From assembly GCF_017983445.1 (NCBI RefSeq), contig NZ_JAGOBJ010000012.1:20523-84522 (forward strand): DNA of 64,000 nucleotides. Reading direction: 5' to 3'. The notes beneath the pieces are model-generated. The model was not told where the DNA came from. It made no database searches and saw only the letters and a list, made by a program, of their open reading frames with translations. Position 1 is the stretch's first letter. Each line of letters starts with the position of its first letter. The translations under genes were made by a program, and so were the position numbers. Source of the stretch: Halomonas sp. Lineage in GTDB: Bacteria > Pseudomonadota > Gammaproteobacteria > Pseudomonadales > Halomonadaceae. Below, one piece after another: positions 9,901-17,993 of this stretch.

Positions 9901-10013
9901 TTACGCTGTTCGTGGTTCCAGTTGCCTATGATCTACTGGCCCGTCATACTGGCTCGCCAGGTGCCGTTAAGCGTCGGCTGGAAGAGGAAATTGCCAACGC
10001 AACGGAGGAGTAA
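6903..10013 (+). CDS. RND multidrug efflux transporter (HAE-1 / AcrB-like)
   Basis: 1036 residues, the normal size for an AcrB/MexF-type permease. The N-terminus MRLSDISVQRPVLAMVIAAL is the first membrane helix. Two large periplasmic loops follow TM1 and TM7. The proton-relay motif GLIVDDAIVVLENI with two adjacent Asp is at about 401-414, and the second-half signature GLAAKNGILIVEFANQLRDEG is present. Family role: proton-driven export of hydrophobic compounds as a trimer with the adaptor encoded just upstream. No outer-membrane channel gene (TolC/OprM type) is adjacent, so an unlinked TolC is probably used. A hairpin terminator lies 60 bp downstream. The substrate cannot be told from sequence. 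Confidence 0.94.
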   Translation: MRLSDISVQRPVLAMVIAALIIAFGLLALNRLPLQEYPTVDPPIVSIDTRYPGAAANVVETRITQVLEDRIAGVEGIELITSQSEDGRSRVEIEFGIEMDIDAAANDIRDRISGALGNLPDDADTPEVTKADSSEEIVVWLSLSGADYSITELTDYANRFLVDSLSVQPGVARVRVGGGRDYAMRVWLDRNALAARGLTVGDIEDALRAENVELPAGSIESQDRQFIVRLPRSFVTADDFKSLALTQSDNGYLVRLADVARVEVGSVEDRSVFRANGIPMVGLGMIMQSTANVIELSSAVQRELERLQGTLPEGMTLTLNYDASVFVSGAIEQVVMTLFIAMGLVVIVIFLFLGNLRTTLVPAVTVPIAVIGAFTALAAMNFSINLLTLLALVLAIGLIVDDAIVVLENINRRMHDYGETPLVAAFKGTRQIAFAVIATTLVLVAVFVPLSMLQGDIGRLFSEFALTMASAVVFSTLLALTLTPMMASKILKPGMHDSVIGRGVQRLLDGTQQHYQHILEWLLARRWLVVGLFAVLMAGTAWLATQLPSEYTPQEDRGNFIVLVNGPEGATFDYMMDYMDEIEARLTPLIDAGELERVVVRAPRGFGNIENFNSGFIIINMTDWGSRRSAWEVMDDVRELLRSLPGVQAFPVMRQGFGQRTQKPVQFVLGGGTYEELARWRTVLMDHVREDNPRLTALESNYNETQPQLSVEINYERAAALGVTVTEIGRTLEVLLGGRNVTRYVDDGEEYDVILEGDRGRQNSPRALDNIQVRSARSGELIPLASLVTLSDFAGASTLNRFDRIRAITIEANLVDGYPLGEALAYLQETADTLLPEEAQTNVAGPSRDFQQASGATTFLLVLGAVVVFLVLAAQFESLIHPFVIMLTVPLAMSGALLALLLTGQSLNIYSQVGLVLLIGLAAKNGILIVEFANQLRDEGKAFRIALIEASVTRLRPILMTAITTMAGAIPLIISSGPGSESRLVIGTVIMAGVGAATLFTLFVVPVAYDLLARHTGSPGAVKRRLEEEIANATEE

Positions 10014-10071
10014 AGTAGCAACGCGTAAACTCGCAAGCACAGTCACAGCAGCACAAATCAAAGCAATATAA

Positions 10072-10102
10072 AAAAGGGCGCCTCTCAAAGAGGCGCCCTT
10101 TT
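10072..10102. terminator. Bidirectional intrinsic terminator after the RND pump
   Basis: Stem AAAAGGGCGCCTC / GAGGCGCCCTTTT with a five-base loop, A-rich before and T-rich after. It lies between convergent genes (pump +, DUF3617 -), so it can serve both strands. Confidence 0.9.
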
Positions 10103-10132
10103 CACTTACCAGGCAATATTTATAAGCGCTGA

Positions 10133-10561
10133 TTATTCACAGTCGCCTACACGCTCGCCTTCAATCGTAGTGTTCATGGTCAACTCGCCCATGGGCGATT
10201 GCGTCAGAATATCAACGCTACCGTTTATCTGCTCCCCCATAAAGCGCATATCGCCATCGATAGTGGCTTCACCACCTTCGGCGCGGCATACCATGCTGTA
10301 AGCAAGGCCATCGGCGTTCATATCCTGGTTGAGAAGCTCACAGCCTTCTTCTTCCTCGATAAAGCCAAACTCAGCGCCATCCAAGTCATCCTGAGTAATA
10401 CACTGACGCTCGGTTTCCGTTTGATCCGGAATATCCATATCGCCACTGATACTGGTCACGCTGACGAACTCCCACTCACCTGGCGTTACGTTGGGTGTTT
10501 CTGCCAAGGCGACCATCGGGAAGGCCAAAGCGGCCGCTACTGCCATGTTTCGTAACATCAT
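10133..10561 (-). CDS. DUF3617 family periplasmic protein
   Basis: 142 residues. A signal peptide (about 1-20, ending MVALA) is followed by TPNVTPGEWEFVSVTSI, the opening typical of DUF3617 proteins (PGxWE). Four Cys in the mature part (RQC, EGC, MVC, GDC) suggest two disulphides. The mature protein is very acidic, with an EEEEG run, as expected for exported proteins of a halophile. Function unknown. Monocistronic, with a terminator on its 3' side. Confidence 0.8.
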   Translation of the reverse strand: MMLRNMAVAAALAFPMVALAETPNVTPGEWEFVSVTSISGDMDIPDQTETERQCITQDDLDGAEFGFIEEEEGCELLNQDMNADGLAYSMVCRAEGGEATIDGDMRFMGEQINGSVDILTQSPMGELTMNTTIEGERVGDCE

Positions 10562-10572
10562 CGTTTCTCTCT

Positions 10573-10625
10573 ATAGCACTTAAAAAATAGTACTTGAAAT
10601 AGTACTTGAAAATAGCACGTGGAAA
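10573..10625. repeat. 12-14 bp tandem repeat, four copies, upstream of the DUF3617 gene
   Basis: Units ATAGCACTTAAAAA, ATAGTACTTGAA, ATAGTACTTGAAA and ATAGCACGTGGAAA follow one another immediately before the start of the minus-strand DUF3617 gene, so they occupy its 5' leader or promoter. The consensus is ATAGYACTTGAAA. Confidence 0.75.
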
Positions 10626-10736
10626 ACGGTAAGCAGAAAACCGTTTACATCCTACCTGATTCATCACCACGATGCCCGGCTTCGCGCCATGCTGCTACAC
10701 TGGCGTCGAGTTTCAAACTGTTAAAGGTAGCCTCTT

Positions 10737-10946
10737 ATGCACGATGACGCCTTAGTGAACCATGATTTTCACTGCCCCTATTGCGATGCACCTTTAACCT
10801 TTGTCATCGACACATCACAAGGTAGCCACGCCACATGGGAGGACTGCCATCAATGCTGTGCACCCATTCAGCTGGAAATCATCATCTCCCCCATGACCGG
10901 TGAGCTTGAAGCGGTGCTCACCGGCCGTGATGACGATGTCTTTTGA
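10737..10946 (+). CDS. CPXCG-motif zinc-ribbon protein
   Basis: 69 residues. Two Cys pairs, FHCPYCDAP (about residues 13-16) and DCHQCCAP (about 41-44), form a probable zinc ribbon. The rest matches the small cysteine-rich CPXCG family found across gammaproteobacteria (the ATWEDCHQCC region and the conserved PI.LEI strand). The first pair is CPYC, fitting the CPxC part of the name. The start ATG is preceded by AAAGGTAG. Function unknown. It is convergent with potI, separated only by a tandem repeat. Confidence 0.8.
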   Translation: MHDDALVNHDFHCPYCDAPLTFVIDTSQGSHATWEDCHQCCAPIQLEIIISPMTGELEAVLTGRDDDVF

Positions 10947-10950
10947 TGAC

Positions 10951-11010
10951 GACATTTTTAATGGCAATGTTTTTAATGGCCCTGTTTTGATAACCATGCT
11001 TTTAAGCGCT
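10951..11010. repeat. 15-bp tandem repeat, about four copies, between CPXCG gene and potI
   Basis: Units GACATTTTTAATGGC, AATGTTTTTAATGGC, CCTGTTTTGATAACC and ATGCTTTTAAGCGCT. The first two are nearly identical and the last two degenerate. They fill the convergent gap and touch the potI stop codon. No terminator is visible here. Confidence 0.7.
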
Positions 11011-11848
11011 ATGCAACGTCTTCTTGCCGTTGAGCGATTTGACGCCGTTCGTTACGCCGCATCATGTACCAGGCCAAGAACGTGGCCAGCGATACAGTCA
11101 AGATAATCAGCGTTGCCAAGGCGTTAATTTTAGGTGATACGCCCATGCGCACGGATGAAAATACGACCATGGGCAGTGTGTTGGCACCGGGGCCAGAAAC
11201 AAAGCTTGCGATTACCAGGTCATCCAGCGACAGCGTAAAGGCAAGTAGCCAGCCGGCCGCCAGAGCAGGTGCAATAATAGGCAGCGTCACAAAAAAGAAC
11301 GTTTTTAATGGCGGCGAGCCTAGGTCCATCGCGGCTTCTTCAATGGAGCTGTCTAATTCACGCAGCCGCGCGGCGACCACCACGGCAACGTAAGCACTAC
11401 AGAAGGTGGTATGCGCAATCCAGATAGTGCCCTCGCCCCGATCGGCGGGCCAGCCCGTCAGCTGCGCCATCTGTACAAATAGCAATAACAGCGACAGGCC
11501 GGTAATGACTTCTGGCATTACCAATGGGGCGGTCACCATGCTGGAAAGCGCCGTTTTACCGCGAAAATGACCAAATCGGGTCATGACAAAGGCAGCCACC
11601 GTGCCTAAGCATACCGCCATGCTCGCGGCAAAAAACGCGATTTTAAGACTTGTCCATACCGCCGAGAGAATCTGCTGATCCTGAAACAGCGCGCCGTACC
11701 ACTGCGTTGAAAAGCCTGCCCATACGGTAACCAACCGTGAGGAGTTGAAAGAGTACACCACCAACACTGCCATCGGGAGATAAAGAAACAGCAAGCCCAC
11801 TACCAGCATTACCGTTGAAAAATGGGGGCGCCGACGGACTGTGCTCAT
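11009..11848 (-). CDS. potI: Putrescine/polyamine ABC transporter permease PotI
   Basis: 279 residues with six predicted membrane helices. The EAA loop that docks on the ATPase is EEAAMDLGSPPLKTFFFVTL (about 178-197). It is the second permease of a PotFGHI-type importer. The start ATG overlaps the last base of the potH stop codon (TAATG). In E. coli, PotFGHI is the putrescine-specific system; related SpuDEFGH systems take spermidine. It is the last gene of the operon, which reads leftwards. Confidence 0.93.
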   Translation of the reverse strand: MSTVRRRPHFSTVMLVVGLLFLYLPMAVLVVYSFNSSRLVTVWAGFSTQWYGALFQDQQILSAVWTSLKIAFFAASMAVCLGTVAAFVMTRFGHFRGKTALSSMVTAPLVMPEVITGLSLLLLFVQMAQLTGWPADRGEGTIWIAHTTFCSAYVAVVVAARLRELDSSIEEAAMDLGSPPLKTFFFVTLPIIAPALAAGWLLAFTLSLDDLVIASFVSGPGANTLPMVVFSSVRMGVSPKINALATLIILTVSLATFLAWYMMRRNERRQIAQRQEDVA

Positions 11849-12756
11849 TATTCAAGCTCCCGAGACTGATAACGATGAAACCAAACGATCGGTATAAGCA
11901 GCATTAGCAACATGACCATTGCCAGCGCCGAGGCCACTGGCCAATCGCGGTTAAGGAAAAACTCTTCCCATAATACCTTGCCGATCATCAGCGTATCTGG
12001 TCCACCCAGCAGTTCAGGGATAACGAACTCCCCCACCGAGGGAATAAATACCAGCATGGAGCCTGCGATAATCCCGCCCATTGAAAGAGGCAATGTCACC
12101 TTGATAAACGTATTGATCTTACGTGACCCAAGGTCAGAAGCTGCCTCCAGAAGCGAGTTATCCAGCCGGGTCAGGTGGGCATAAAGGGGCAGCACCATAA
12201 AGGGCAAATAGGCATAGACGATGCCAATCACGACGGCAAACTGCGTATTCATCATACGTAGAGGCGAGTCGATCAGGCCAAGCCCTATCAGCAGGTTATT
12301 GATTAAACCGCTGTTGCTCAGAATCCCCATCCAGGCGTAGACCCGGATCAGAAAAGATGTCCAGGAAGGCAGCATCACCAACAGCAGCAGAAGAAGCTGC
12401 CAGCGCGCCGGCGCGCGCGCCATAGCGTAGGCCATGGGATAGCCAAGCAGTAAACAGGCTGCAGTCGCGATAAACGCCGTTTTCACCGACCCCCAATACG
12501 CAGCTATATACAGCGAATCGGAAAGCAGGAAAAGGTAGTTACCCAGGTTTAAAAAGACATGCAGGGTTTGGTCAGCATATTCAAGCAGCGGCCCGTAAGG
12601 GGGAATCGCCACAGCCCCTTGGGACAAGCTGATCTTCAATACCAGCGCAAATGGCAACAAAAAGAACAGCAAAAGCCATACAAGCGGAAAGGCAATGACC
12701 GCTCGACGCCCTAACTGACAACGCTTGAGCAGAGCGACAACCTGAGATGGCATCAT
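11848..12756 (-). CDS. potH: Putrescine/polyamine ABC transporter permease PotH
   Basis: 302 residues. An N-terminal helix is followed by the permease core; the EAA loop is LLEAASDLGSRKINTFIKVT (about 204-223). It pairs with PotI to form the membrane channel. The gene lies 35 bp after the ATPase gene and overlaps potI by one base, so the three are one transcription unit. The length and the long first periplasmic loop fit PotH rather than PotB. Confidence 0.92.
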   Translation of the reverse strand: MMPSQVVALLKRCQLGRRAVIAFPLVWLLLFFLLPFALVLKISLSQGAVAIPPYGPLLEYADQTLHVFLNLGNYLFLLSDSLYIAAYWGSVKTAFIATAACLLLGYPMAYAMARAPARWQLLLLLLVMLPSWTSFLIRVYAWMGILSNSGLINNLLIGLGLIDSPLRMMNTQFAVVIGIVYAYLPFMVLPLYAHLTRLDNSLLEAASDLGSRKINTFIKVTLPLSMGGIIAGSMLVFIPSVGEFVIPELLGGPDTLMIGKVLWEEFFLNRDWPVASALAMVMLLMLLIPIVWFHRYQSRELE

Positions 12757-12791
12757 CTAAAGCAATCTCCTAATAGCCAGAGTAGGCAGCA

Positions 12792-13973
12792 TCAGCGGTT
12801 CAACACGATGGCACTATGGTCTTCCCAGTAGACATATACGCTGTCTTCCCAGGTTGGCCGGTCTCCCCGCCGCTCGGTATTCGCCATACTGGCCTTGATC
12901 AACTGACCTTTGGTCGTGCGTACGTAGTAAAGCGAAAAACCGCCCAGGTAGGCGATGTCGTCGACTTTACCTTCCGCCCAGTTATAGTCTCCCGTGGGCT
13001 TTTCACGGGTTAGCCAGATTTTTTCAGGGCGCAACGCCGCCCATACCCGCCGGTCAACCGCTTGGGTGGTAATCCCATGATCGATATAGATGGGGCGTTC
13101 AAGCTCAGGGGATACAATCTGGCAATGGTCGGCGGCATCTTCCACAATCTCGCCTTCAAACAGATTCACCGTTCCCACAAACTCCGCCACCATGCGACTA
13201 GCCGGGCTTTCGTAAACATCCACGGGTGAGCCGACCTGCTCAATCCAGCCGTCGGCCATAATCGCCACACGGTCTGCCATGGTCATGGCTTCTTCCTGAT
13301 CGTGAGTCACCATAATGCAGGTTACGCCTACCTGCTCAATGATCTCGACCACTTCCAGCTGCATTTCGGTACGCAGCTTTTTATCCAGTGCTCCCATGGG
13401 TTCATCGAGCAGCAGTAGTTTTGGCCGTTTAGCGAGAGAACGCGCAAGTGCCACCCGCTGGCGCTGGCCGCCCGAAAGCTGATGCGGTTTGCGTTTGGCA
13501 AAGCGTTCCATATGAACCAGCTTCAGCATCTGCGCAACGCGCGCTTCCACTTCGGCCTTAGCAAGCTTGTCCTGCTTTAGCCCGAATGCAATATTTTGCG
13601 CCACGGTCATATGCGGAAATAACGCATAGGATTGAAACATCATATTAATCGGGCGCTTGTAAGGCGGCATCGCAGTAATATCGTTACCGCCGAGCAAAAT
13701 ACTGCCTTCTGTGGGGGTTTCAAATCCTGCCAGCATACGCAGAAGCGTCGATTTACCCGAACCCGACCCGCCTAAGAGCGCAAAAATTTCACCACGCTTT
13801 ACCTGTAAATTTACATTATCTACCGCCAAGGCATCGTCAAAGCGCTTACATAAGCCCTTAACCTCAAGCACGATGTCTTCTGCAAACCGTGGCGTTTTCC
13901 CTTGAGGGCGCTGTACTGATGAAGCGGCCGGGGAAGACGCTAACGGTTCGTTCGATAGGGGCGTAGTGACCAT
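12792..13973 (-). CDS. potG: Putrescine/polyamine ABC transporter ATPase PotG
   Basis: 393 residues. Walker A GGSGSGKST is at about 68-76 and the ABC signature LSGGQRQR at about 166-173. Walker B LLLLDEPMGALD follows, with the switch His in MVTHDQEEAM. The C-terminal 120 residues form the TOBE-type regulatory domain typical of PotA/PotG (RPEKIWL and following). The N-terminal 30 residues are a low-complexity Ser/Pro/Ala extension before the ATPase domain. It energises polyamine import with PotH and PotI. Confidence 0.94.
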   Translation of the reverse strand: MVTTPLSNEPLASSPAASSVQRPQGKTPRFAEDIVLEVKGLCKRFDDALAVDNVNLQVKRGEIFALLGGSGSGKSTLLRMLAGFETPTEGSILLGGNDITAMPPYKRPINMMFQSYALFPHMTVAQNIAFGLKQDKLAKAEVEARVAQMLKLVHMERFAKRKPHQLSGGQRQRVALARSLAKRPKLLLLDEPMGALDKKLRTEMQLEVVEIIEQVGVTCIMVTHDQEEAMTMADRVAIMADGWIEQVGSPVDVYESPASRMVAEFVGTVNLFEGEIVEDAADHCQIVSPELERPIYIDHGITTQAVDRRVWAALRPEKIWLTREKPTGDYNWAEGKVDDIAYLGGFSLYYVRTTKGQLIKASMANTERRGDRPTWEDSVYVYWEDHSAIVLNR

Positions 13974-13989
13974 TCGCCACTCCCATCAA

Positions 13990-14053
13990 AAGGCCCGAAA
14001 AACCGGGCATTAAAAGATGAACAGCGAGTCAGGCGCATAGGCCTGACTCGCTG
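13990..14053 (-). terminator. Two hairpins between potF and potG
   Basis: A 13-bp perfect stem, CAGCGAGTCAGGC / GCCTGACTCGCTG (14022-14053), lies just past the potF stop codon. A second stem (GCCCG / CGGGC, 13992-14008) is followed on the minus strand by CTTTT. Hairpins at this point in binding-protein operons usually stabilise or partly terminate the message, so that PotF exceeds the membrane components (known principle; inferred here). Confidence 0.75.
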
Positions 14054-14069
14054 TCGGGTGAAGTTTGAC

Positions 14070-15176
14070 TTAACGGCCAGACTTTACGCGGTTCCAGATA
14101 CGCGTACGAACCCGCTGGACCGGCTGCGGCATATCAGTGGCCACGTACAGGTTCTGCATGACCTCGGTTTCCGGATACACCGCCGGATTATTCAGAATTT
14201 CTTCTGGCAGGTAAGCATCCGCCGCTGCGTTGGGGTTGGCGTAGCTTACGAAGTCCGTAATTTCAGCGGCAATTTCAGGGTCTAGAATAAAATTGATAAA
14301 GGCGTGGGCGTTTTCTGCGTTGGGCGCATCGGCTGGGATCGCCATCACGTCAAACCACAAGGCAGCGCCTTCCTTGGGAATGCTATAACCGATTTCAAAA
14401 TCGCGGCCCGCTTCTTCCGCACGCTCAGCAGCCTGGAAAACATCGCCAGAATAGCCGCCCGCGACACAAATATTGCCATTGGCAAGATCGGATACGTAGC
14501 GTGAAGAGTGGAAATAGGTAATATCGTCGCGAATAGCCGCAATTACCTCACCACCCGCTTCAAGGTCTTCGGTCTTTTGGCTCAGCGGGTCCAGACCCAG
14601 ATAAGCCATTGCGGCCGGGATCATTTCTTCGCCGGTATCCAGCATCGAAATGCCGCAGCCTGCTTCATTCAAGGCGGAGGTGATTTCTGGATCAAACAGC
14701 ATTGCCCAGCTATCTACCGGCGCATCGTCGCCAAGAATTTCTTCAATACGCTCAACGTTATATCCGAACCCGTTGGTACCCCACATATAAGGCACGGAGT
14801 ATTCGCCATCGGGATCAATAGCTTCAAGATTATCGGTTAACTCGGTATTAAGGTTTTCCAGATTAGGCAACTGTTCTTTATTCAGCGCCTGGTACACGCC
14901 CGCATTGCGTTGACGCGTAAAAAAGTGTGTTGAAGGGACAACAACGTCATAGCCTGAGCGACCAGCCAGTAGGGCAGCGTCGAGCGTTTCATTGCTGTCA
15001 TAAACATCATAAATAACATCAATACCCGTACGCTCAGTAAATTTTTCAAGCGTTTCCGGGGCAATATAATCAGACCAGTTATAAACCCGCACCTCATCGG
15101 CATGAGCGAATGTCGCCGCTGCGGCAAAAGAAACGGCCGCAACGGCCCCAGAAAGTTTGTGAATGTTCCCCATCAT
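14070..15176 (-). CDS. potF: Polyamine-binding periplasmic protein PotF
   Basis: An ATG four codons upstream (15188) is in frame, but the Shine-Dalgarno GAGGAG overlaps it. The ATG at 15176 (or 15173) is therefore preferred, giving 368 residues. The signal peptide is about residues 1-26 (ending FAHA), and the mature protein starts DEVRVYNWSDYIAPETLEKF. This is the classic PotD/PotF opening in which Trp and the following residues line the polyamine pocket; the acidic residues YDSNETLDAALLAGRSGYD follow. Solute-binding fold of about 345 residues. First gene of the operon, divergent from ahpC with a 333-bp regulatory gap. Confidence 0.93.
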   Translation of the reverse strand: MMGNIHKLSGAVAAVSFAAAATFAHADEVRVYNWSDYIAPETLEKFTERTGIDVIYDVYDSNETLDAALLAGRSGYDVVVPSTHFFTRQRNAGVYQALNKEQLPNLENLNTELTDNLEAIDPDGEYSVPYMWGTNGFGYNVERIEEILGDDAPVDSWAMLFDPEITSALNEAGCGISMLDTGEEMIPAAMAYLGLDPLSQKTEDLEAGGEVIAAIRDDITYFHSSRYVSDLANGNICVAGGYSGDVFQAAERAEEAGRDFEIGYSIPKEGAALWFDVMAIPADAPNAENAHAFINFILDPEIAAEITDFVSYANPNAAADAYLPEEILNNPAVYPETEVMQNLYVATDMPQPVQRVRTRIWNRVKSGR

Positions 15177-15396
15177 CCTGCTCCTCATTATTCAAAAACA
15201 ATATCATCTAGATTGACGCCAGCCATTAGCCACTCGCATTAGCGTAGGCCTTTCTACCGAACGTGCGAATTTTGCGTCGCAGCGACCTCTATCGCAAGTC
15301 AATGTGAAAGATTCTTGCATTATAATGGCTTCGCCCCCACTTCAAGGGCAGCGGAGCGAGTTTATCTACATAATTAATGATCTGACCAACGCAATT

Positions 15397-15433
15397 ATAG
15401 TAGAATCCTATCGAACATATGGCATTTTCCAAT
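15397..15433 (+). promoter_or_regulatory. OxyR operator upstream of ahpC
   Basis: ATAG-N7-CTAT-N7-ATGG-N7-CAAT is present at 15397-15400, 15408-15411, 15419-15422 and 15430-15433. The OxyR consensus is ATAGnnnnnnnCTATnnnnnnnATAGnnnnnnnCTAT. The first half-site pair is perfect and the second has one mismatch in each element, with exact spacing throughout. It ends 77 bp before the ahpC start, where an activator would contact RNA polymerase. Confidence 0.8.
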
Positions 15434-15509
15434 TTTAGCTATTAATCAAAACCGCCTACCATAGGCAACATCTTTTCACCTTCACTCAACAAACCCGGAG
15501 ATAACCTGA

Positions 15510-16073
15510 ATGTCTTTGATCAACACCGAAGTAAAACCGTTTAAAGCGACTGCCTATCTTAATGGCGAATTCATTGATGTCACCGAAGCTGATCTGAAAG
15601 GTAAATGGTCAATCTTCTTCTTCTACCCCGCTGATTTTACGTTTGTTTGCCCCACAGAGCTGGGTGACTTGGCTGACAACTACGACGCTTTCAAAAAGCT
15701 GGGCGTAGAAATTTACAGCGTATCCACTGATACCCACTTCACGCATAAAGCATGGCACGACAGCTCTGAAACTATCGGCAAACTGCAGTATCCGATGCTG
15801 GCTGACCCGACGCTTCAGATTTCACGCAACTTTGAAGTGCTGATCGAAGAAGCTGGCCTTGCCGAGCGCGGCACCTTCGTTGTAGACCCGGACGGTAAGG
15901 TTCAGATCGTCGAAATCAATGCGGGTAACATCGGCCGTAATGCTGAAGAACTGCTGCGCAAGGTTAAAGCCGCTCAGTACGTTCGTGAAAACCCCAATGA
16001 AGTTTGCCCAGCCAAATGGAAAGAAGGTGAAGAAACACTCGCACCGTCTTTAGACCTCGTTGGCAAAATCTAA
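15510..16073 (+). CDS. ahpC: Alkyl hydroperoxide reductase, peroxiredoxin subunit
   Basis: 187 residues, the same length as E. coli AhpC. The peroxidatic Cys47 is in [13 protein letters not shown] and the resolving Cys166 in NEVCPAKW, so this is a typical two-Cys Prx1/AhpC. The C-terminus ends LDLVGKI. It reduces H2O2, organic peroxides and peroxynitrite and is re-reduced by AhpF, whose gene follows. CCCGGAG precedes the ATG. The OxyR site upstream predicts peroxide induction. It is separated from ahpF by an attenuator-like hairpin. Confidence 0.97.
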   Translation: MSLINTEVKPFKATAYLNGEFIDVTEADLKGKWSIFFFYPADFTFVCPTELGDLADNYDAFKKLGVEIYSVSTDTHFTHKAWHDSSETIGKLQYPMLADPTLQISRNFEVLIEEAGLAERGTFVVDPDGKVQIVEINAGNIGRNAEELLRKVKAAQYVRENPNEVCPAKWKEGEETLAPSLDLVGKI

Positions 16074-16140
16074 ACGGCGAACACTGCCGCTGATGCTTAA
16101 CAGCCACTCATGATGGGTGTCGATTAAGAAGGTGGCAGCC

Positions 16141-16167
16141 ACACCCGGGCAGTTCTTGCCCGGGTGT
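16141..16167 (+). terminator. Attenuator-like hairpin between ahpC and ahpF
   Basis: Perfect 11-bp stem ACACCCGGGCA / TGCCCGGGTGT with a five-base loop and only a weak T tract. A partial terminator here would give more AhpC than AhpF, as is usual for this pair. Confidence 0.7.
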
Positions 16168-16288
16168 TCTAGAAAAACGCTTATTGCTCTCCCTCTAGAA
16201 GGCCTCCGGCGCTGTGGTATTTACCCACGCAGGTTAAGCGCGCCTATTGGTTGAGAGCCATTTTACAGATTACGAGGAAACCACTGTC

Positions 16289-17845
16289 ATGTTGGACGCT
16301 AATTTAAAAAACCAGTTGAAAGCTTATTTGGAAAAAGTGACTCAACCGTTCGAGATCGTTGCGTCCCTCGATGACGGTGCCAAGTCACGTGAACTGCTGG
16401 GCCTGTTGGAAGATATCAACGGCCTAAGCGACAAAATCACGCTAAAAACTGATGGTCAGGATAGCCGTGCTCCTTCGTTTGCCCTCAACCGTCCCGGCGA
16501 AGACACCGGCGTGGTGTTTGCAGGCATCCCCATGGGACACGAGTTTACCTCTCTGGTCCTAGCACTACTGCAGGTCGGTGGTCATCCGCCGAAAACCTCT
16601 GATGAGGTGCTTAACCAAATCAAAGCGCTCGAAGGCGATATGCTGTTCGAGACCTATTACTCGCTTTCCTGCCAGAATTGCCCCGATGTAGTTCAGGCAC
16701 TTAATCTCATGGCGATCTTTAACCCCAACGTTCGCCATGTGGCGATCGATGGAGCGCTTTTCCAGGATGAAGTGGAAGAGCGGGAAATCATGTCGGTGCC
16801 GAGCATTTACTTAAACGGCAAACCGTTTGACCAGGGCCGCATGACCCTTGAGAAAATTCTGGCTAAAGTAGATACCGGTGCTGCCGAGCGCGACGCGAAA
16901 AAGCTTAGCGAAATAGCCGCTTTCGATACGCTGGTGATCGGAGGTGGCCCGGCAGGTTCAGCGGCCGCAATCTACTCGGCACGTAAAGGGATCAACACGG
17001 GCATTGCTGCAGAACGCTTCGGTGGTCAGGTAGCCGATACCATGGGTATCGAAAACTTTATTTCAGTAACCCATACCGAAGGACCGAAGCTGGTTAGCGC
17101 ACTTGAAGAGCACGTCAAAGAGTACGAAGTCGACGTGATGAATCTACAGCTAGCCAACGCCTTCAAAGCGGCAGAAGCTGAAGGCGGGCTCCATGAAGTA
17201 ACGTTTGCGTCGGGCGCCAAACTTAAAAGCAAAACCCTGGTACTGGCAACCGGTGCGCGCTGGCGTGAAATGAATGTCCCCGGCGAGCAGCAGTACCGTA
17301 ACAAAGGCGTTGCTTACTGCCCGCACTGCGATGGCCCCTTGTTCAAAGGCAAGCGCGTGGCGGTCATCGGCGGCGGTAACTCCGGCGTTGAAGCGGCGAT
17401 TGATCTGGCCGGTATCGTTGGTCACGTTACCCTGGTCGAGTTCATGGGCGAAATGCGTGCCGACGCGGTACTGCAGAAGAAGCTTAAAAGCCTGTCCAAC
17501 GTAGATGTTATCTTGAATGCTCAAACCACTGAAGTAACGGGCGATGGCAGCCGCGTTAACGGCTTGACCTATAAAGACCGTAACACTGACGAGACCAAGA
17601 ATATCCCGCTGGAAGGGATCTTTGTTCAGATTGGCTTGGTACCCAATACCGAGTGGCTGAAAGACTCGCCGATCGAAATGACACCGCGCGGAGAGATCAT
17701 TGTCGATGCCCACGGCATGACGTCGGTTCCCGGCGTATTTGCCGCAGGCGACGTCACCACGGTGCCTTACAAGCAGATCATTATCGCCATGGGCGAAGGT
17801 GCTAAAGCATCACTTGGTGCGTTTGATTACCTGATTCGCAACTGA
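16289..17845 (+). CDS. ahpF: Alkyl hydroperoxide reductase, flavoprotein subunit
   Basis: 518 residues from the ATG at 16289, which is preceded by GAGGAA at nine bases; an in-frame upstream ATG lacks a ribosome-binding site. The N-terminal tandem thioredoxin-fold domain carries C128-QN-C131, and the thioredoxin-reductase-like part has FAD motif [19 protein letters not shown]. The second redox pair is C344-PH-C347 in YCPHCDGP, and the NAD-binding motif is [12 protein letters not shown]. Cys spacing matches E. coli AhpF (129/132 and 345/348). It passes electrons from NADH to AhpC. The ATA-box FAD motif [15 protein letters not shown] is near the C-terminus. Confidence 0.97.
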   Translation: MLDANLKNQLKAYLEKVTQPFEIVASLDDGAKSRELLGLLEDINGLSDKITLKTDGQDSRAPSFALNRPGEDTGVVFAGIPMGHEFTSLVLALLQVGGHPPKTSDEVLNQIKALEGDMLFETYYSLSCQNCPDVVQALNLMAIFNPNVRHVAIDGALFQDEVEEREIMSVPSIYLNGKPFDQGRMTLEKILAKVDTGAAERDAKKLSEIAAFDTLVIGGGPAGSAAAIYSARKGINTGIAAERFGGQVADTMGIENFISVTHTEGPKLVSALEEHVKEYEVDVMNLQLANAFKAAEAEGGLHEVTFASGAKLKSKTLVLATGARWREMNVPGEQQYRNKGVAYCPHCDGPLFKGKRVAVIGGGNSGVEAAIDLAGIVGHVTLVEFMGEMRADAVLQKKLKSLSNVDVILNAQTTEVTGDGSRVNGLTYKDRNTDETKNIPLEGIFVQIGLVPNTEWLKDSPIEMTPRGEIIVDAHGMTSVPGVFAAGDVTTVPYKQIIIAMGEGAKASLGAFDYLIRN

Positions 17846-17868
17846 TCGTTAAAAACAGGCACTAAAAA

Positions 17869-17892
17869 CGGGTAGTGGTTACCCACTACCCG
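17869..17892 (+). terminator. Hairpin after ahpF
   Basis: Ten-base-pair stem CGGGTAGTGG / CCACTACCCG with a four-base loop, followed by a pyrimidine-rich stretch. A stronger terminator follows 50 bp later. Confidence 0.6.
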
Positions 17893-17945
17893 CTCCCCTA
17901 TCTTTTAAACATAAGTTTATTTGACGTAAAAGGCCGTGACGTCAC

Positions 17946-17970
17946 GCCCGCTGCAAAGCGGGCTTTTTTT
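17946..17970 (+). terminator. Intrinsic terminator of the ahpCF unit
   Basis: Stem GCCCGCT / AGCGGGC with a GCAA loop followed by seven T. It is oriented for the plus strand and sits just before the convergent stop codon of the MurF-like gene at 17994. Confidence 0.9.
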
Positions 17971-17993
17971 ATGTCCGCCTGCTAAAAAATCCT

